Positions 20,660 to 27,500 of a stretch of 27,500 nucleotides of DNA are shown piece after piece. Numbering within the stretch: the stretch's first letter is position 1; the number at the start of each line of letters is the position of its first letter. Location: NCBI GenBank assembly GCA_041635475.1, contig JBFKVA010000027.1, forward strand, positions 1-27,500. Reading direction: 5' to 3'. The position numbers were made by a program, and so were the translations under genes. Source of the stretch: GCA-020352575 sp041635475. Lineage in GTDB: Bacteria > Actinomycetota > Acidimicrobiia > Spongiisociales > JAENVV01. Below the pieces are notes generated by a model that did no database searches, was not told the DNA's origin, and was given only the letters and a program-made list of their open reading frames with translations.

Positions 20660-22486
20660 ATGTGCGGAATCGTCGGCTATGTCGGGCCCCGCCCCACCCG
20701 TGACGTCATCATCCCCGGCCTCGAACGCCTCGAGTACCGGGGCTACGACTCGGCCGGGATTGCCACCATCGACCACGACGGCATCGGCCTCGAACGCCGG
20801 GCCGGACGCATCGAGGAGCTGGCGAGAGCGCTGGCCGGCCTCCCGGACGAGTCGTCGGCGGGCATCGGGCACACGAGGTGGGCGACCCATGGGGCCCCCA
20901 CCACCCAGAACGCCCATCCCCACGCCGACTGCTCGGGCGGCGTGGCGGTCGTCCACAACGGGATCATCGAGAACCACGCCCGGATCCGGGCATCACTCCA
21001 GGCCGCGGGCCACACGTTCACCTCCGACACGGACACCGAGATCGTGGCCCACCTCATCGAGTCCATGGCAGACCGGCCGCTGGTCGAGGCCGTGGCCTCG
21101 GTCATGCGCCAGGCGGAAGGGGCGCTGGCGCTGGCCGTGGTCAGGGCGGACGAACCCGGCCGGATCGTCGCCTCGCGCCGCGGGAGCCCCCTCGTGGTGG
21201 GAGTCGGGGACGGCGAGGCCTTCCTGGCATCGGATATCCCGGCGATCCTCGAGTACACGCGGGACATGCTCGTCGTGGATGACAACCGGGTCGTCGAGCT
21301 CACCACCCACGGGGCGGTGATGACCGACCTGGAAGGCAACGTGGTGGAGGCGCCGATGCGACACGTGGAGTGGGACCTGGCGGCCGCCGAGAAGGACGGG
21401 TACGACGACTTCATGCTCAAGGAGATCCATGAGCAACCTCACGCCATCGCGGACACGCTGGCCGGGCGCCTAGACCCGGCCGGTCGCGTGAACCTGCCCG
21501 AACTCGACCTGGGCGAGCAGGCGGCGCACCGGTTCGACAAGGTCTTCGTCGTTGCGTGTGGTACGAGCTTCCACGCGGCGATGATGGCCAAGTACGCCAT
21601 CGAGCGGTGGACGCGGCTCCCCGTCGAGATCGACATCGCGTCCGAGTTCCGGTATCGGGACCCGGTCCTCGACGACCGCACCCTCGTCGTCGGGATCTCC
21701 CAGTCGGGCGAGACGGCGGACACGTTGGCCGCCATGAGGTACGCGGGTGTCCAGGGTGCGTTTCGGATCGCGGTGACGAACGTCGTCGACTCCTCGATGG
21801 CGAGGGACGCGGACACGGTGCTCTACACGAGGTCCGGGCCCGAGATCGGGGTCGCTGCCACCAAGACGTTCGTCGCCCAGCTTGTCGCACTCCAGCTGTT
21901 GGCCCTGTTCCTGGCCCAGGAGCGTGGCTCGCTCGGCGCCGGGCGGATCGTGCACATCGTGGAAGCCATGGCGGACCTACCGGCACTGGTCGAGCGCATG
22001 CTGGAGGGCGAGGACGAGGTACGGCGAATCGGTGAACGGTGGAGCGACGTGCGTGACTTCTTCTTCCTGGGCCGGGGGGTCTCCTGTGCCACCGCCGCCG
22101 AGGGGGCCCTCAAGCTCAAGGAGATCTCCTACGCTCGGGCCGAGTACTACCCGGCGGGCGAGATGAAGCACGGCCCCATCGCACTCATCGACCCGTCGGT
22201 CGTGATCGTCGGAACGATCCCGGCGGGGGACCTCCATCAGAAGGCCCTCGCCAACATGGAGGAGATGCGGGCCCGCGGTGGGCAACTCCTCCTCCTCCTC
22301 ACGGAGGGCGACGAAGAAGGCGCGGATCTCGCCGACGAGGTCATCTGGCTCCCTCCGGTGGAGGAGATGCTCGCTCCCGTGGTTGCCACGATCCCCCTCC
22401 AGCTGCTCTCGTACTGGATCGCCAAGGCACGGGGGCTGGACGTCGACAAGCCGAGGAACCTCGCCAAGACCGTGACGGTGGAGTAG
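20660..22486 (+). CDS. glmS: Glutamine-fructose-6-phosphate aminotransferase (isomerizing)
   Basis: The product has 608 residues and makes glucosamine-6-phosphate from fructose-6-phosphate and glutamine, the first step of amino-sugar synthesis. The start MCGIVGYVG places the catalytic cysteine directly after the methionine, which must be removed; this fixes the ATG at 20660. The glutaminase domain (1-240) has LEYRGYDSAGIA, HTRWATHG and VVHNGIIENH. Two SIS sugar-isomerase domains follow, with ACGTSFHAAMMAKY, GISQSGETADTLAAMR, and EGALKLKEISYARAEYYPAGEMKHGPIALID. The C-terminus DKPRNLAKTVTVE, with K603, is invariant. Expression should be repressed by its own product through the ribozyme in its leader. 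Confidence 0.98.
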   Translation: MCGIVGYVGPRPTRDVIIPGLERLEYRGYDSAGIATIDHDGIGLERRAGRIEELARALAGLPDESSAGIGHTRWATHGAPTTQNAHPHADCSGGVAVVHNGIIENHARIRASLQAAGHTFTSDTDTEIVAHLIESMADRPLVEAVASVMRQAEGALALAVVRADEPGRIVASRRGSPLVVGVGDGEAFLASDIPAILEYTRDMLVVDDNRVVELTTHGAVMTDLEGNVVEAPMRHVEWDLAAAEKDGYDDFMLKEIHEQPHAIADTLAGRLDPAGRVNLPELDLGEQAAHRFDKVFVVACGTSFHAAMMAKYAIERWTRLPVEIDIASEFRYRDPVLDDRTLVVGISQSGETADTLAAMRYAGVQGAFRIAVTNVVDSSMARDADTVLYTRSGPEIGVAATKTFVAQLVALQLLALFLAQERGSLGAGRIVHIVEAMADLPALVERMLEGEDEVRRIGERWSDVRDFFFLGRGVSCATAAEGALKLKEISYARAEYYPAGEMKHGPIALIDPSVVIVGTIPAGDLHQKALANMEEMRARGGQLLLLLTEGDEEGADLADEVIWLPPVEEMLAPVVATIPLQLLSYWIAKARGLDVDKPRNLAKTVTVE

Positions 22487-22503
22487 CGGCCCCGGCCGGC
22501 GGG

Positions 22504-22509
22504 TACCCT
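22504..22509 (+). promoter_or_regulatory. Leaderless-type -10 box before acpS
   Basis: TACCCT is followed by 6 nt and the ATG at 22516. With no Shine-Dalgarno between the glmS stop and this ATG, a leaderless transcript from this box is the simplest reading. Confidence 0.5.
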
Positions 22510-22515
22510 CGCGCC

Positions 22516-22890
22516 ATGGCCATCGTGGGCATCGGGCAGGACCTCATCGAGATCGCGCGGGTGGCCGCCGTCCTCGAGAAGTATCCGCGTTTCGCCGAGC
22601 GGTGCTTCACCGACCATGAGCGGACCTACGCGTCACGGTTCGCCTTCCCGGCGCGGCGGTTCGCGGCCAGGTTCGCCGGCAAGGAGGCCGTCATGAAGGC
22701 GATGGGGACGGGGTTTCGGAGGATTCGTTGGCGGGACATCGAGATCACCGGCGGGGGGAAGCCAACCGTGCGCCTCACGGGTACCGCGGCCGCCCGGGCG
22801 GCGGCGCTGGGGATTGCCGAGATCCATGTGTCGATCACCCACACGGACACGACGGCAATGGTGCTGGCGATCGCCGAGGGGCGCGGTTGA
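22516..22890 (+). CDS. acpS: Holo-[acyl-carrier-protein] synthase
   Basis: The product has 124 residues. AcpS transfers the 4'-phosphopantetheine arm of coenzyme A to apo-ACP, activating fatty acid synthesis. The magnesium ligands are D9 in GIGQDLIEI and E57 in RFAGKEAVMKAMGTG, both in the expected places. GGGKPTVRLTG and the end HVSITHTDTTAMVLAIAEG are also diagnostic. It follows glmS after 29 nt and precedes nnr, the common actinobacterial order. A leaderless -10 box sits 6 nt upstream of the start. Confidence 0.97.
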   Translation: MAIVGIGQDLIEIARVAAVLEKYPRFAERCFTDHERTYASRFAFPARRFAARFAGKEAVMKAMGTGFRRIRWRDIEITGGGKPTVRLTGTAAARAAALGIAEIHVSITHTDTTAMVLAIAEGRG

Positions 22891-22914
22891 TGTCGGCCCG
22901 AGGGGGAGTAGCTT
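22887..22914 (+). promoter_or_regulatory. Promoter for nnr, leaderless type
   Basis: TTGATG (22887-22892), a 16-nt spacer, then TAGCTT (22909-22914), 7 nt before the nnr ATG at 22922. This is the only leaderless candidate in the window with a passable -35 box as well. It overlaps the end of acpS. Confidence 0.5.
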
Positions 22915-22921
22915 CGGCTGC

Positions 22922-24331
22922 ATGATCCCGGTGCTCACGCCAGCCGAGTCACGGCGTCTCGACGAGGCATCGGCTCCGCGGCTCCGGGAACTCATGGAAC
23001 GGGCCGGTCACGCGGTCGCCATGACCGTGCTGGATGCCGGGTATCGATACGGGAGCCGGATCATCCTCCTGGCCGGACCGGGCAACAACGGCGGTGACGC
23101 CTACGTGGCGGCTCGCCACCTGCGGCGATTCGGGGCGGATGCCCGCGTCGTATCGCTGTCCGATCCTCGACCCGAGGCGGCCAGGGCCGCGGCGACAGAC
23201 GCCGTTGACGCCGGGGTGCCCGTCGAGGCGTGGTGCGACCCGCGGCCGGCCGATGTGCTCGTTGACGGCCTGTTCGGGTCTGGACTGGTCCGCGCCCTGG
23301 GACAGGAGGTGCTGCGGTGGGTAGACCATGCCGGTTTCATCGTCTCCATCGACATACCCAGTGGTTTGGACGGAACCACCGGCACCGTGGCCAATGCCGC
23401 GTTCACCGCCGACGTGACGGTGACGTTCCATGCCCCGAAGGTGGGCCACCTCATCGGGTCGGGTCCCGCCCACACGGGGGTCCTCAATGTCGTGGACATC
23501 GGTCTTGAGGGGGGTACCCCCGAACTCGTCTGGTGGGAGGAGAGCGACGCCGGTGTCCCGCGGCGGCACCGGAGGGCCCACAAGTGGTCCGCAGGGTCGG
23601 TCCTGGTGGTTGGGGGATCCCCGGGCATGGCGGGGGCGCCGCTTCTCGCCGCGATCGGGGCCCTCCGCAGTGGCGCCGGGGCGGTGGCACTCGTCCACCC
23701 GGCCGGCTTGTCCCTCTCCGTGCCCCCCTCGTTGCTGTGCTGGGGCGTGGGAAGCGGGGACCGTTTCGTCGCCGGTGACGCCCTCACGATCCTCGAGGCA
23801 AGCGCCCGCTATGACGTGTTGGCCCTGGGTCCGGGCTTGGGGCCCGGGCAGGAGCAGCTCGTCAACCACCTCGTCACCCAGTGGCAGGGCTCGCTGGTGC
23901 TTGATGCCGACGGACTCAACGCCCTCGACCTCTCGGCCCTCGAGAGCCGGACGTTCCCGAGTGTCCTCACTCCCCATCAGGGCGAGTTCCTCAGGATGAC
24001 CGGGGAGGCCCCGTCGTACGGTGCCGCGGCCGAACTGGCTGCAGGGACCGGATCGGTGGTCCTCCTCAAGGGGGCGCCGACGTTCGTCGCCAACACCGGC
24101 GTCACCAGGGTGGTGACGAGTGGCGGCCCCGAACTCGCAACGATCGGGACGGGCGACGTCTTGACGGGGATGGTCGCCGCCTTCCTGGCCCGGGGCCTCT
24201 CACCTTCCGACGCCTCGGCCTCGGCTGCGTACTGGCATGGGATCGCCGGCCGCAGGGCGGCCAAACGGGGTGTCCTCACCGCCGATGCCCTGGCCGAGGA
24301 GGTCGCCGCCGTGGTTCCCCCCGTCTCCTGA
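22922..24331 (+). CDS. nnr: Bifunctional NAD(P)H-hydrate epimerase / ADP-dependent NAD(P)H-hydrate dehydratase
   Basis: The product has 469 residues and repairs damaged hydrated NADH and NADPH. The N-terminal YjeF epimerase domain (1-205) has GPGNNGGDAYVAARHL at 53-66, DGLFGSGLVR near 115-124 and SIDIPSGLDG at 142-151. The C-terminal dehydratase domain (about 215-465) has GSVLVVGGSPGMAGAPLLAA at 225-244, LGPGLGPGQ, VLDADGLNAL, LTPHQGEF and the nucleotide-site GTGDVLTGMVAAFLARG, with D412 as probable catalytic base. The ATG at 22922 is chosen because of the -10 box 7 nt before it and the typical IPVLTPAESRRLDE start; the frame is open farther upstream into acpS. Confidence 0.95.
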   Translation: MIPVLTPAESRRLDEASAPRLRELMERAGHAVAMTVLDAGYRYGSRIILLAGPGNNGGDAYVAARHLRRFGADARVVSLSDPRPEAARAAATDAVDAGVPVEAWCDPRPADVLVDGLFGSGLVRALGQEVLRWVDHAGFIVSIDIPSGLDGTTGTVANAAFTADVTVTFHAPKVGHLIGSGPAHTGVLNVVDIGLEGGTPELVWWEESDAGVPRRHRRAHKWSAGSVLVVGGSPGMAGAPLLAAIGALRSGAGAVALVHPAGLSLSVPPSLLCWGVGSGDRFVAGDALTILEASARYDVLALGPGLGPGQEQLVNHLVTQWQGSLVLDADGLNALDLSALESRTFPSVLTPHQGEFLRMTGEAPSYGAAAELAAGTGSVVLLKGAPTFVANTGVTRVVTSGGPELATIGTGDVLTGMVAAFLARGLSPSDASASAAYWHGIAGRRAAKRGVLTADALAEEVAAVVPPVS

Positions 24332-24377
24332 CCTCGAGTCCGCGCGGCGATGAGGAGGCCCAGGTGCCCCGTGCCCC

Positions 24378-24383
24378 TACTCT
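24378..24383 (+). promoter_or_regulatory. Leaderless-type -10 box before alr
   Basis: TACTCT is followed by exactly 7 nt and the GTG at 24391. This supports that GTG, rather than an upstream GTG at 24364 or the ATG at 24400, as the start of alr. Confidence 0.45.
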
Positions 24384-24390
24384 GGCGGAT

Positions 24391-25518
24391 GTGAGTGACA
24401 TGGATGTTCGTCCGACCCGGGTCGAGGTCGATCTTGCGGCAATCGGGAGGAACCTCGATGCCATCCGCCGCCATGTCGGGGGGGCGGGCGTGATGCCGGT
24501 ACTCAAGGCGAACGCGTACGGGCATGGCATCGTCGCGGTCGGCCGATACCTCGACCGGGCAGGTGTCGACGCGCTCGCCGTTGCCTACCTCGAGGAGGGC
24601 GAGGCGCTGCGACAGGCCGGGGTGGAGGCGCCCATCCTCGTCCTCTCTGGCCTCGTTGGCGAACAGCTCCCGCGGTTCTTTGCGTCCCGGCTCACCCTGA
24701 CCGTTCCTTCGGTGGGGAAGCTCGAGCAGGTCCAAGCGGCTGCGGCCGACATGGGTGTCCGAGCGAACGTGCACCTCAAGTTCGACACCGGGATGGGACG
24801 ACTCGGTCAAAGCCACCGGACGGCCCCCTTGCTCCTCGAGGCGACGCTCCGAGCCCCCGACATCGACGTGGAGGGGGTGTTCAGCCACTTCGCCACGGCC
24901 GACGAGGCAGACCTCGGTCTGGCGCGGCTCCAGCTGGATCGGTTCCGCGTCATCACCGAGTGGTTCGGCGACCACGGCCTGGCCACGCCGACGCGGCACA
25001 TCGCCAACTCGGGTGGGATCCTCCAACTCCCGGAGTCCCACCTCGACATGGTCCGACCGGGAATCCTCATGTACGGCGTCTACCCGTCACGTGAGTGCAT
25101 GCGATCCGTCACAGTGGATCCCGCCCTGTCGTGGCACACCCGGGTGGTCTACTTCAAGGTGGTCCCGGAGGGTGAGCCCGTGTCCTATGGCGCCACGTGG
25201 CGAGCTCCCCAGGCAACCCGCGTCGTCACCCTGCCGGTCGGCTACGGCGACGGCTACTTCCGGGCACACTCGAACGCGTCCGACGTGCTCATCGGCGGGG
25301 AGCGACACCCGATCGCCGGCCGCGTGTGCATGGACCATACGATGGTCGACCTCGGCCCCTCGGGGACCGCCCACAACGGAGACGGCGTCGTGCTGCTCGG
25401 CCGACAAGGTGAGGCGGTGATCACCGCCGAAGAGCTCGCGGACCACGCCGGGACGATCCCGTACGAGGTCCTCACCAACATCGCCGCCCGGGTGCCGAGG
25501 GTGTACCGCGGGGGCTGA
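24391..25518 (+). CDS. alr: Alanine racemase
   Basis: The product has 375 residues and interconverts L- and D-alanine, supplying D-Ala for peptidoglycan. The PLP lysine is K39 in PVLKANAYGHG. The second catalytic residue is Y266 in GEPVSYGATW of the C-terminal domain. NVHLKFDTGMGRLG (127-140), HIANSGGI and the VRPGILMYGVYPS segment are typical. PVGYGDGYFR and RVCMDHTMVDL complete the pattern. The GTG at 24391 is preferred for its position 7 nt after a -10 box; an ATG at 24400 would shorten it by three residues. It is separated from nnr by 59 nt. Confidence 0.95.
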   Translation: MSDMDVRPTRVEVDLAAIGRNLDAIRRHVGGAGVMPVLKANAYGHGIVAVGRYLDRAGVDALAVAYLEEGEALRQAGVEAPILVLSGLVGEQLPRFFASRLTLTVPSVGKLEQVQAAAADMGVRANVHLKFDTGMGRLGQSHRTAPLLLEATLRAPDIDVEGVFSHFATADEADLGLARLQLDRFRVITEWFGDHGLATPTRHIANSGGILQLPESHLDMVRPGILMYGVYPSRECMRSVTVDPALSWHTRVVYFKVVPEGEPVSYGATWRAPQATRVVTLPVGYGDGYFRAHSNASDVLIGGERHPIAGRVCMDHTMVDLGPSGTAHNGDGVVLLGRQGEAVITAEELADHAGTIPYEVLTNIAARVPRVYRGG

Positions 25519-25519
25519 A

Positions 25520-25586
25520 AAGCGTCAAGCGACAAGCGGCGAGAGACAAGGGAGCGTCGAGCGACGAGCGTCGAGAGACGAGAAAC
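25520..25586 (+). repeat. Degenerate heptanucleotide array, purine-rich
   Basis: Nine 7-nt units lie here: AAGCGTC, AAGCGAC, AAGCGGC, GAGAGAC, then a 4-nt AAGG, then GAGCGTC, GAGCGAC, GAGCGTC, GAGAGAC, GAGAAAC. The consensus is RAGCGNC. The first four units after each break form a 28-nt block repeated with only four differences, so a larger duplication is likely. The array begins 1 nt after the alr stop. Low-complexity frames cross it on both strands but look like no protein. Confidence 0.8.
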
Positions 25587-25595
25587 GCCCTCTTT

Positions 25596-25644
25596 CTTCG
25601 TACTTCGTACTTCGTGCTCCGTGCTCCGTACCCCGTGCTCCGTC
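25596..25644 (+). repeat. Degenerate heptanucleotide array, pyrimidine-rich
   Basis: Seven consecutive 7-nt units: CTTCGTA twice, CTTCGTG, CTCCGTG, CTCCGTA, CCCCGTG, CTCCGTC. The consensus is CTYCGTR. On the other strand the units read YACGRAG, broadly like the purine-rich array just upstream, so the two arrays form a loose inverted pair. An imperfect stem ACGA-GAAA/TTTC-T-TCGT (25578-25585 with 25593-25601) lies at their junction. It ends about 10 nt before the -10 box of the next gene. Confidence 0.8.
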
Positions 25645-25654
25645 CCTTCCCCGA

Positions 25655-25660
25655 TAGGCT
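25655..25660 (+). promoter_or_regulatory. Leaderless-type -10 box before the S58 peptidase
   Basis: TAGGCT is followed by 8 nt and the ATG at 25669. It is the same hexamer as before the Yip1-like gene, and no Shine-Dalgarno is seen. The expected -35 position falls in the heptanucleotide array. Confidence 0.5.
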
Positions 25661-25668
25661 CGGCCATC

Positions 25669-26556
25669 ATGGGTTGCATCACCGACGTTCCCGGCGTGCT
25701 CGTCGGCCACTGGCAGGACGAGGTGGCACGCACCGGCTGTACCGTTGTCCGGTTCCCCCCCGACAACACGGCCTCCGTCGAGACCCGGGGCGCCGCCCCG
25801 GGAAGCAGGGAGACCGCCCTGCTCGCCCCCGGGATGGCGGTCCGGCGAGTGGACGCCATCGTGCTCGCCGGCGGAAGCGCGTTCGGCCTGGCGGCAGCCG
25901 ACGGCGTCATGCGCGAGCTTGAGCGGGAGGGCCGGGGCCAGGTGACCCCGGCCGGGGTGGTGCCGATCGTCCCGGCGGCCGTGATCTTCGACCTCATCGT
26001 CGGTGATGCGTCGGTCCGGCCCGGACCAGCCGAGGGGGCGGCCGCCCTGCGGGCCGCGTCCGGGTCGGCCATCGTCGACCGGTTCGCTGGGGCCGGCTGC
26101 GGAGCGACCGTGGCCAAGTGGCGAGGGGAAACAGCGATGACCCGAGGCGGTATCGGGAGTGCATCGATGGCCGTGGGCGGGGCGGTGGTGGGGGCCGTCG
26201 TCGTCGCCAATGCCATCGGGGATGTGTTCTCCCTCGACGGCCGGTCGATCACCGGCGGGCCGGGCGGGCTCGTGGAGCCGTTCTGGCTCGGCGGGGGCGA
26301 ACCGCCCCTCCACCAGAACACCACGCTCGCCGTCGTGGCCACGGACGCTCCCCGGGCCGAGACCGACCGGATGGTGATCCGTGCCCAGGACGCACTGGCC
26401 GCCACTCTGCGGCCCGCCCACACGAGGTACGACGGCGACACGATCTTCTCGGTCGCGGTCGGACGGGCGGTGGAAGCCGACCCGGACCCGGACCTCCTGC
26501 AGGAGGCGGCCTTCCTCGTCACCGCCGCCGCTCTCGTTGCCGCCGTCGGGGGGTGA
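25669..26556 (+). CDS. P1/DmpA-family (S58) aminopeptidase
   Basis: The product has 295 residues. S58 enzymes are synthesised as one chain that cuts itself to expose an N-terminal Ser or Thr nucleophile; DmpA hydrolyses L-amino-acid amides and D-Ala esters or amides. Family blocks seen are ITDVPGVLVGHWQD, GAAPGSRETALLAPG, VDAIVLAGGSAFGLAAADGVM, IGSASMAVGGAVVGAVVVANAIGDVF, and QNTTLAVVATDAPRAETDRM. The self-cleavage site is probably N217-T218, so the nucleophile would be threonine, as I recall for the mycobacterial relative Rv1333. The ATG at 25669 is chosen for the -10 box 8 nt before it and the conserved start. The substrate is unknown. Confidence 0.88.
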   Translation: MGCITDVPGVLVGHWQDEVARTGCTVVRFPPDNTASVETRGAAPGSRETALLAPGMAVRRVDAIVLAGGSAFGLAAADGVMRELEREGRGQVTPAGVVPIVPAAVIFDLIVGDASVRPGPAEGAAALRAASGSAIVDRFAGAGCGATVAKWRGETAMTRGGIGSASMAVGGAVVGAVVVANAIGDVFSLDGRSITGGPGGLVEPFWLGGGEPPLHQNTTLAVVATDAPRAETDRMVIRAQDALAATLRPAHTRYDGDTIFSVAVGRAVEADPDPDLLQEAAFLVTAAALVAAVGG

Positions 26557-26586
26557 TCGACCAGCGGGTCGTCGCCGCCGGCCGAG

Positions 26587-26592
26587 TATCCT
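26587..26592 (+). promoter_or_regulatory. Leaderless-type -10 box before tsaE
   Basis: TATCCT is followed by 9 nt and the ATG at 26602, in the 45-nt gap after the peptidase gene. No Shine-Dalgarno precedes this ATG. Confidence 0.45.
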
Positions 26593-26601
26593 CCTCGAAC
26601 C

Positions 26602-27069
26602 ATGCCGCCCGGCCGAGTGACCATCACCACGGAGTCCGACACCTCGACCCGCGACGTCGGACGTCGGCTGGCCGGCCTCGTCCGACCCGGGGACGTCGTC
26701 GAGTTGGTCGGTCCCATGGGGGCCGGCAAGACCGTGTTCGTGAGCGGCCTGGCCGAGGGGCTCGGGGTCGAGGAGCGGGTGACGAGCCCGACCTTCGTCA
26801 TCATGCGGAGCTACCGGTCGGGGTTTCTGCCCCTTGTCCATGTCGATGCCTACCGGCTCGGCTCCTTCGGCGAGTTCGACGACCTGTTGGTGTTCGACGA
26901 GGCTGCCGAAGGGGTCCTCATCATCGAGTGGGGTGACATCGTGGCCGCCGGTCTCCCGCCCGATCGGCTCACCGTCCACCTGGCACGGCTCGAGGACTCC
27001 GAGCGCACCATCTCGCTCGAACCCGCCGGTACCTGGGCCGAACGACCCCTGGAGGAGGTGGCGCCGTGA
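26602..27069 (+). CDS. tsaE: tRNA N6-threonylcarbamoyladenosine biosynthesis ATPase TsaE
   Basis: The product has 155 residues. TsaE is the ATPase that drives turnover of the TsaBD complex, which makes t6A at position 37 of ANN-decoding tRNAs. The Walker A motif GPMGAGKT is at 37-44, followed by VTSPTFVIMRSY, HVDAYRLG and the EWGD motif near residues 113-116. All are hallmarks of the family. The stop overlaps the GTG of tsaB (GTGA), so the two are co-translated. Confidence 0.96.
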   Translation: MPPGRVTITTESDTSTRDVGRRLAGLVRPGDVVELVGPMGAGKTVFVSGLAEGLGVEERVTSPTFVIMRSYRSGFLPLVHVDAYRLGSFGEFDDLLVFDEAAEGVLIIEWGDIVAAGLPPDRLTVHLARLEDSERTISLEPAGTWAERPLEEVAP

Positions 27070-27500
27070 AGGTTCTCGCCATCGAGAGCTCGACCCCCGC
27101 CTCGTCGATTGCCCTCCTCGACGGCCGGGTCGAGGTGGCCTCGGCCACGAAGGTCGACCGGCGGGGACACAGTGCGTTCCTCACCGCCGCCATGGACTTC
27201 TGCTTCGACCAGGCAGATTGGAGCCCCTCGGACCTCGACGGCATCGCAGTGGGGATCGGACCGGGCCTCTACACCGGGCTCCGAGTGGGGATCGCCACCG
27301 CCCAGGGCTTGGCCGCCACCCTGGGTGTGCCCATCGTGCCGGTCACCTCGCTGGACGCACTCGCCCATCGGGCCAAGACGGGGAGGCGGCACATCTGGGC
27401 CGTCGTCGATCTCCGCCGCGGCGAGTTCGCGGTCGCCTCGTACCGACCGGTTCCGGGCGGCGTGGTGCGGGAGGCTTCGCCGGAGGTGGTCACCGCCGCG
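27066..27500 (+). CDS. tsaB: tRNA t6A threonylcarbamoyltransferase complex subunit TsaB (partial)
   Basis: The frame is open from the GTG at 27066 to the window end, 145 codons without a stop. TsaB is the ASKHA-fold partner of TsaD. The start KVLAIESSTPASSIALLDG and the GIGPGLYTGLRVGIATAQGLA block (63-83) are diagnostic; the family motif is usually GPGSFTGLR, so GPGLYTGLR is a mild variant. The overlap with tsaE and the order alr, tsaE, tsaB match other actinobacteria, where rimI and tsaD usually follow. Confidence 0.95.
   Translation, partial: MKVLAIESSTPASSIALLDGRVEVASATKVDRRGHSAFLTAAMDFCFDQADWSPSDLDGIAVGIGPGLYTGLRVGIATAQGLAATLGVPIVPVTSLDALAHRAKTGRRHIWAVVDLRRGEFAVASYRPVPGGVVREASPEVVTAA

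Noticed and set aside
25578..25601. The stem at the array junction considered as an intrinsic terminator for alr.
   Set aside because: The stem is short and bulged, and no T run follows it.
25520..25644. The heptanucleotide arrays considered as a CRISPR array.
   Set aside because: The repeat unit is only 7 nt with no unique spacers, and no cas genes are nearby.
25525..26979. A 484-codon minus-strand open frame opposite the S58 peptidase and tsaE, and a 516-codon one overlapping it.
   Set aside because: Both run through the heptanucleotide arrays and the antisense of two well-recognised genes, with biased residues (Gly, Arg, Pro, Ser) and no motif.

Overview
This window is 27.5 kb of high-GC bacterial chromosome in which every supported gene lies on the + strand. 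It holds the core S10-spc-alpha ribosomal protein cluster, joined to the downstream rplM-rpsI-glmM-glmS-acpS-nnr-alr-tsaE-tsaB block. Several traits point to Actinomycetota: the gene order, a short-LID adenylate kinase, GTG starts, TAnnnT-type -10 boxes set directly against start codons (leaderless genes), and actinobacterial-style spacing. A deep lineage such as Acidimicrobiia seems more likely than Mycobacteriales or Streptomycetales, but that placement is inference from gene content, not a phylogeny.

Layout. 1-142: end of tuf (EF-Tu). 174-9415: rpsJ, rplC, rplD, rplW, rplB, rpsS, rplV, rpsC, rplP, rpmC, rpsQ, rplN, rplX, rplE, rpsN, rpsH, rplF, rplR, rpsE, rpmD, rplO, almost all coupled by 1-8 nt overlaps or gaps of 0-16 nt. 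9541-12234: secY, adk, map. A good promoter (TTGGCA-N18-TAAAAT) overlaps the map stop and precedes a leader of about 150 nt. Then come rpmJ, rpsM, rpsK, rpsD, rpoA, rplQ (12394-15183); infA, usually between map and rpmJ, is not there. 15268-18059: coaA, a NUDIX hydrolase, a Yip1-like membrane protein and truA. 18091-19070: a second good promoter (TTGCCA-N18-TACCAT), then rplM and rpsI. 19076-22486: glmM and glmS, which make the amino-sugar precursors of peptidoglycan. 22516-27500: acpS, nnr, alr, an S58-family peptidase, tsaE and the start of tsaB, several with their own leaderless promoter.

The most notable element is in the 267-nt glmM-glmS spacer: a complete glmS self-cleaving ribozyme (about 20463-20608). 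Its A|GCGCC cleavage site, P1, the GACGAGG catalytic strand, the ATCGA and CGGCGGGTGCC core, P3 with its P3.1 pseudoknot, and P4/P4.1 capped by a GCGA tetraloop can all be read from the sequence. This ribozyme class is known chiefly from Firmicutes, so its presence in an actinobacterial gene neighbourhood is unusual. GlmS makes glucosamine-6-phosphate and GlmM isomerises it. The ribozyme would let that metabolite shut down glmS mRNA.

The other distinctive feature is a set of degenerate heptanucleotide repeats in intergenic DNA (two arrays at 25520-25644, a short run at 20399-20419, and related TCGTACC words at 9416-9467). The rest is ordinary core machinery, apart from a long acidic tail on ribosomal protein S3.
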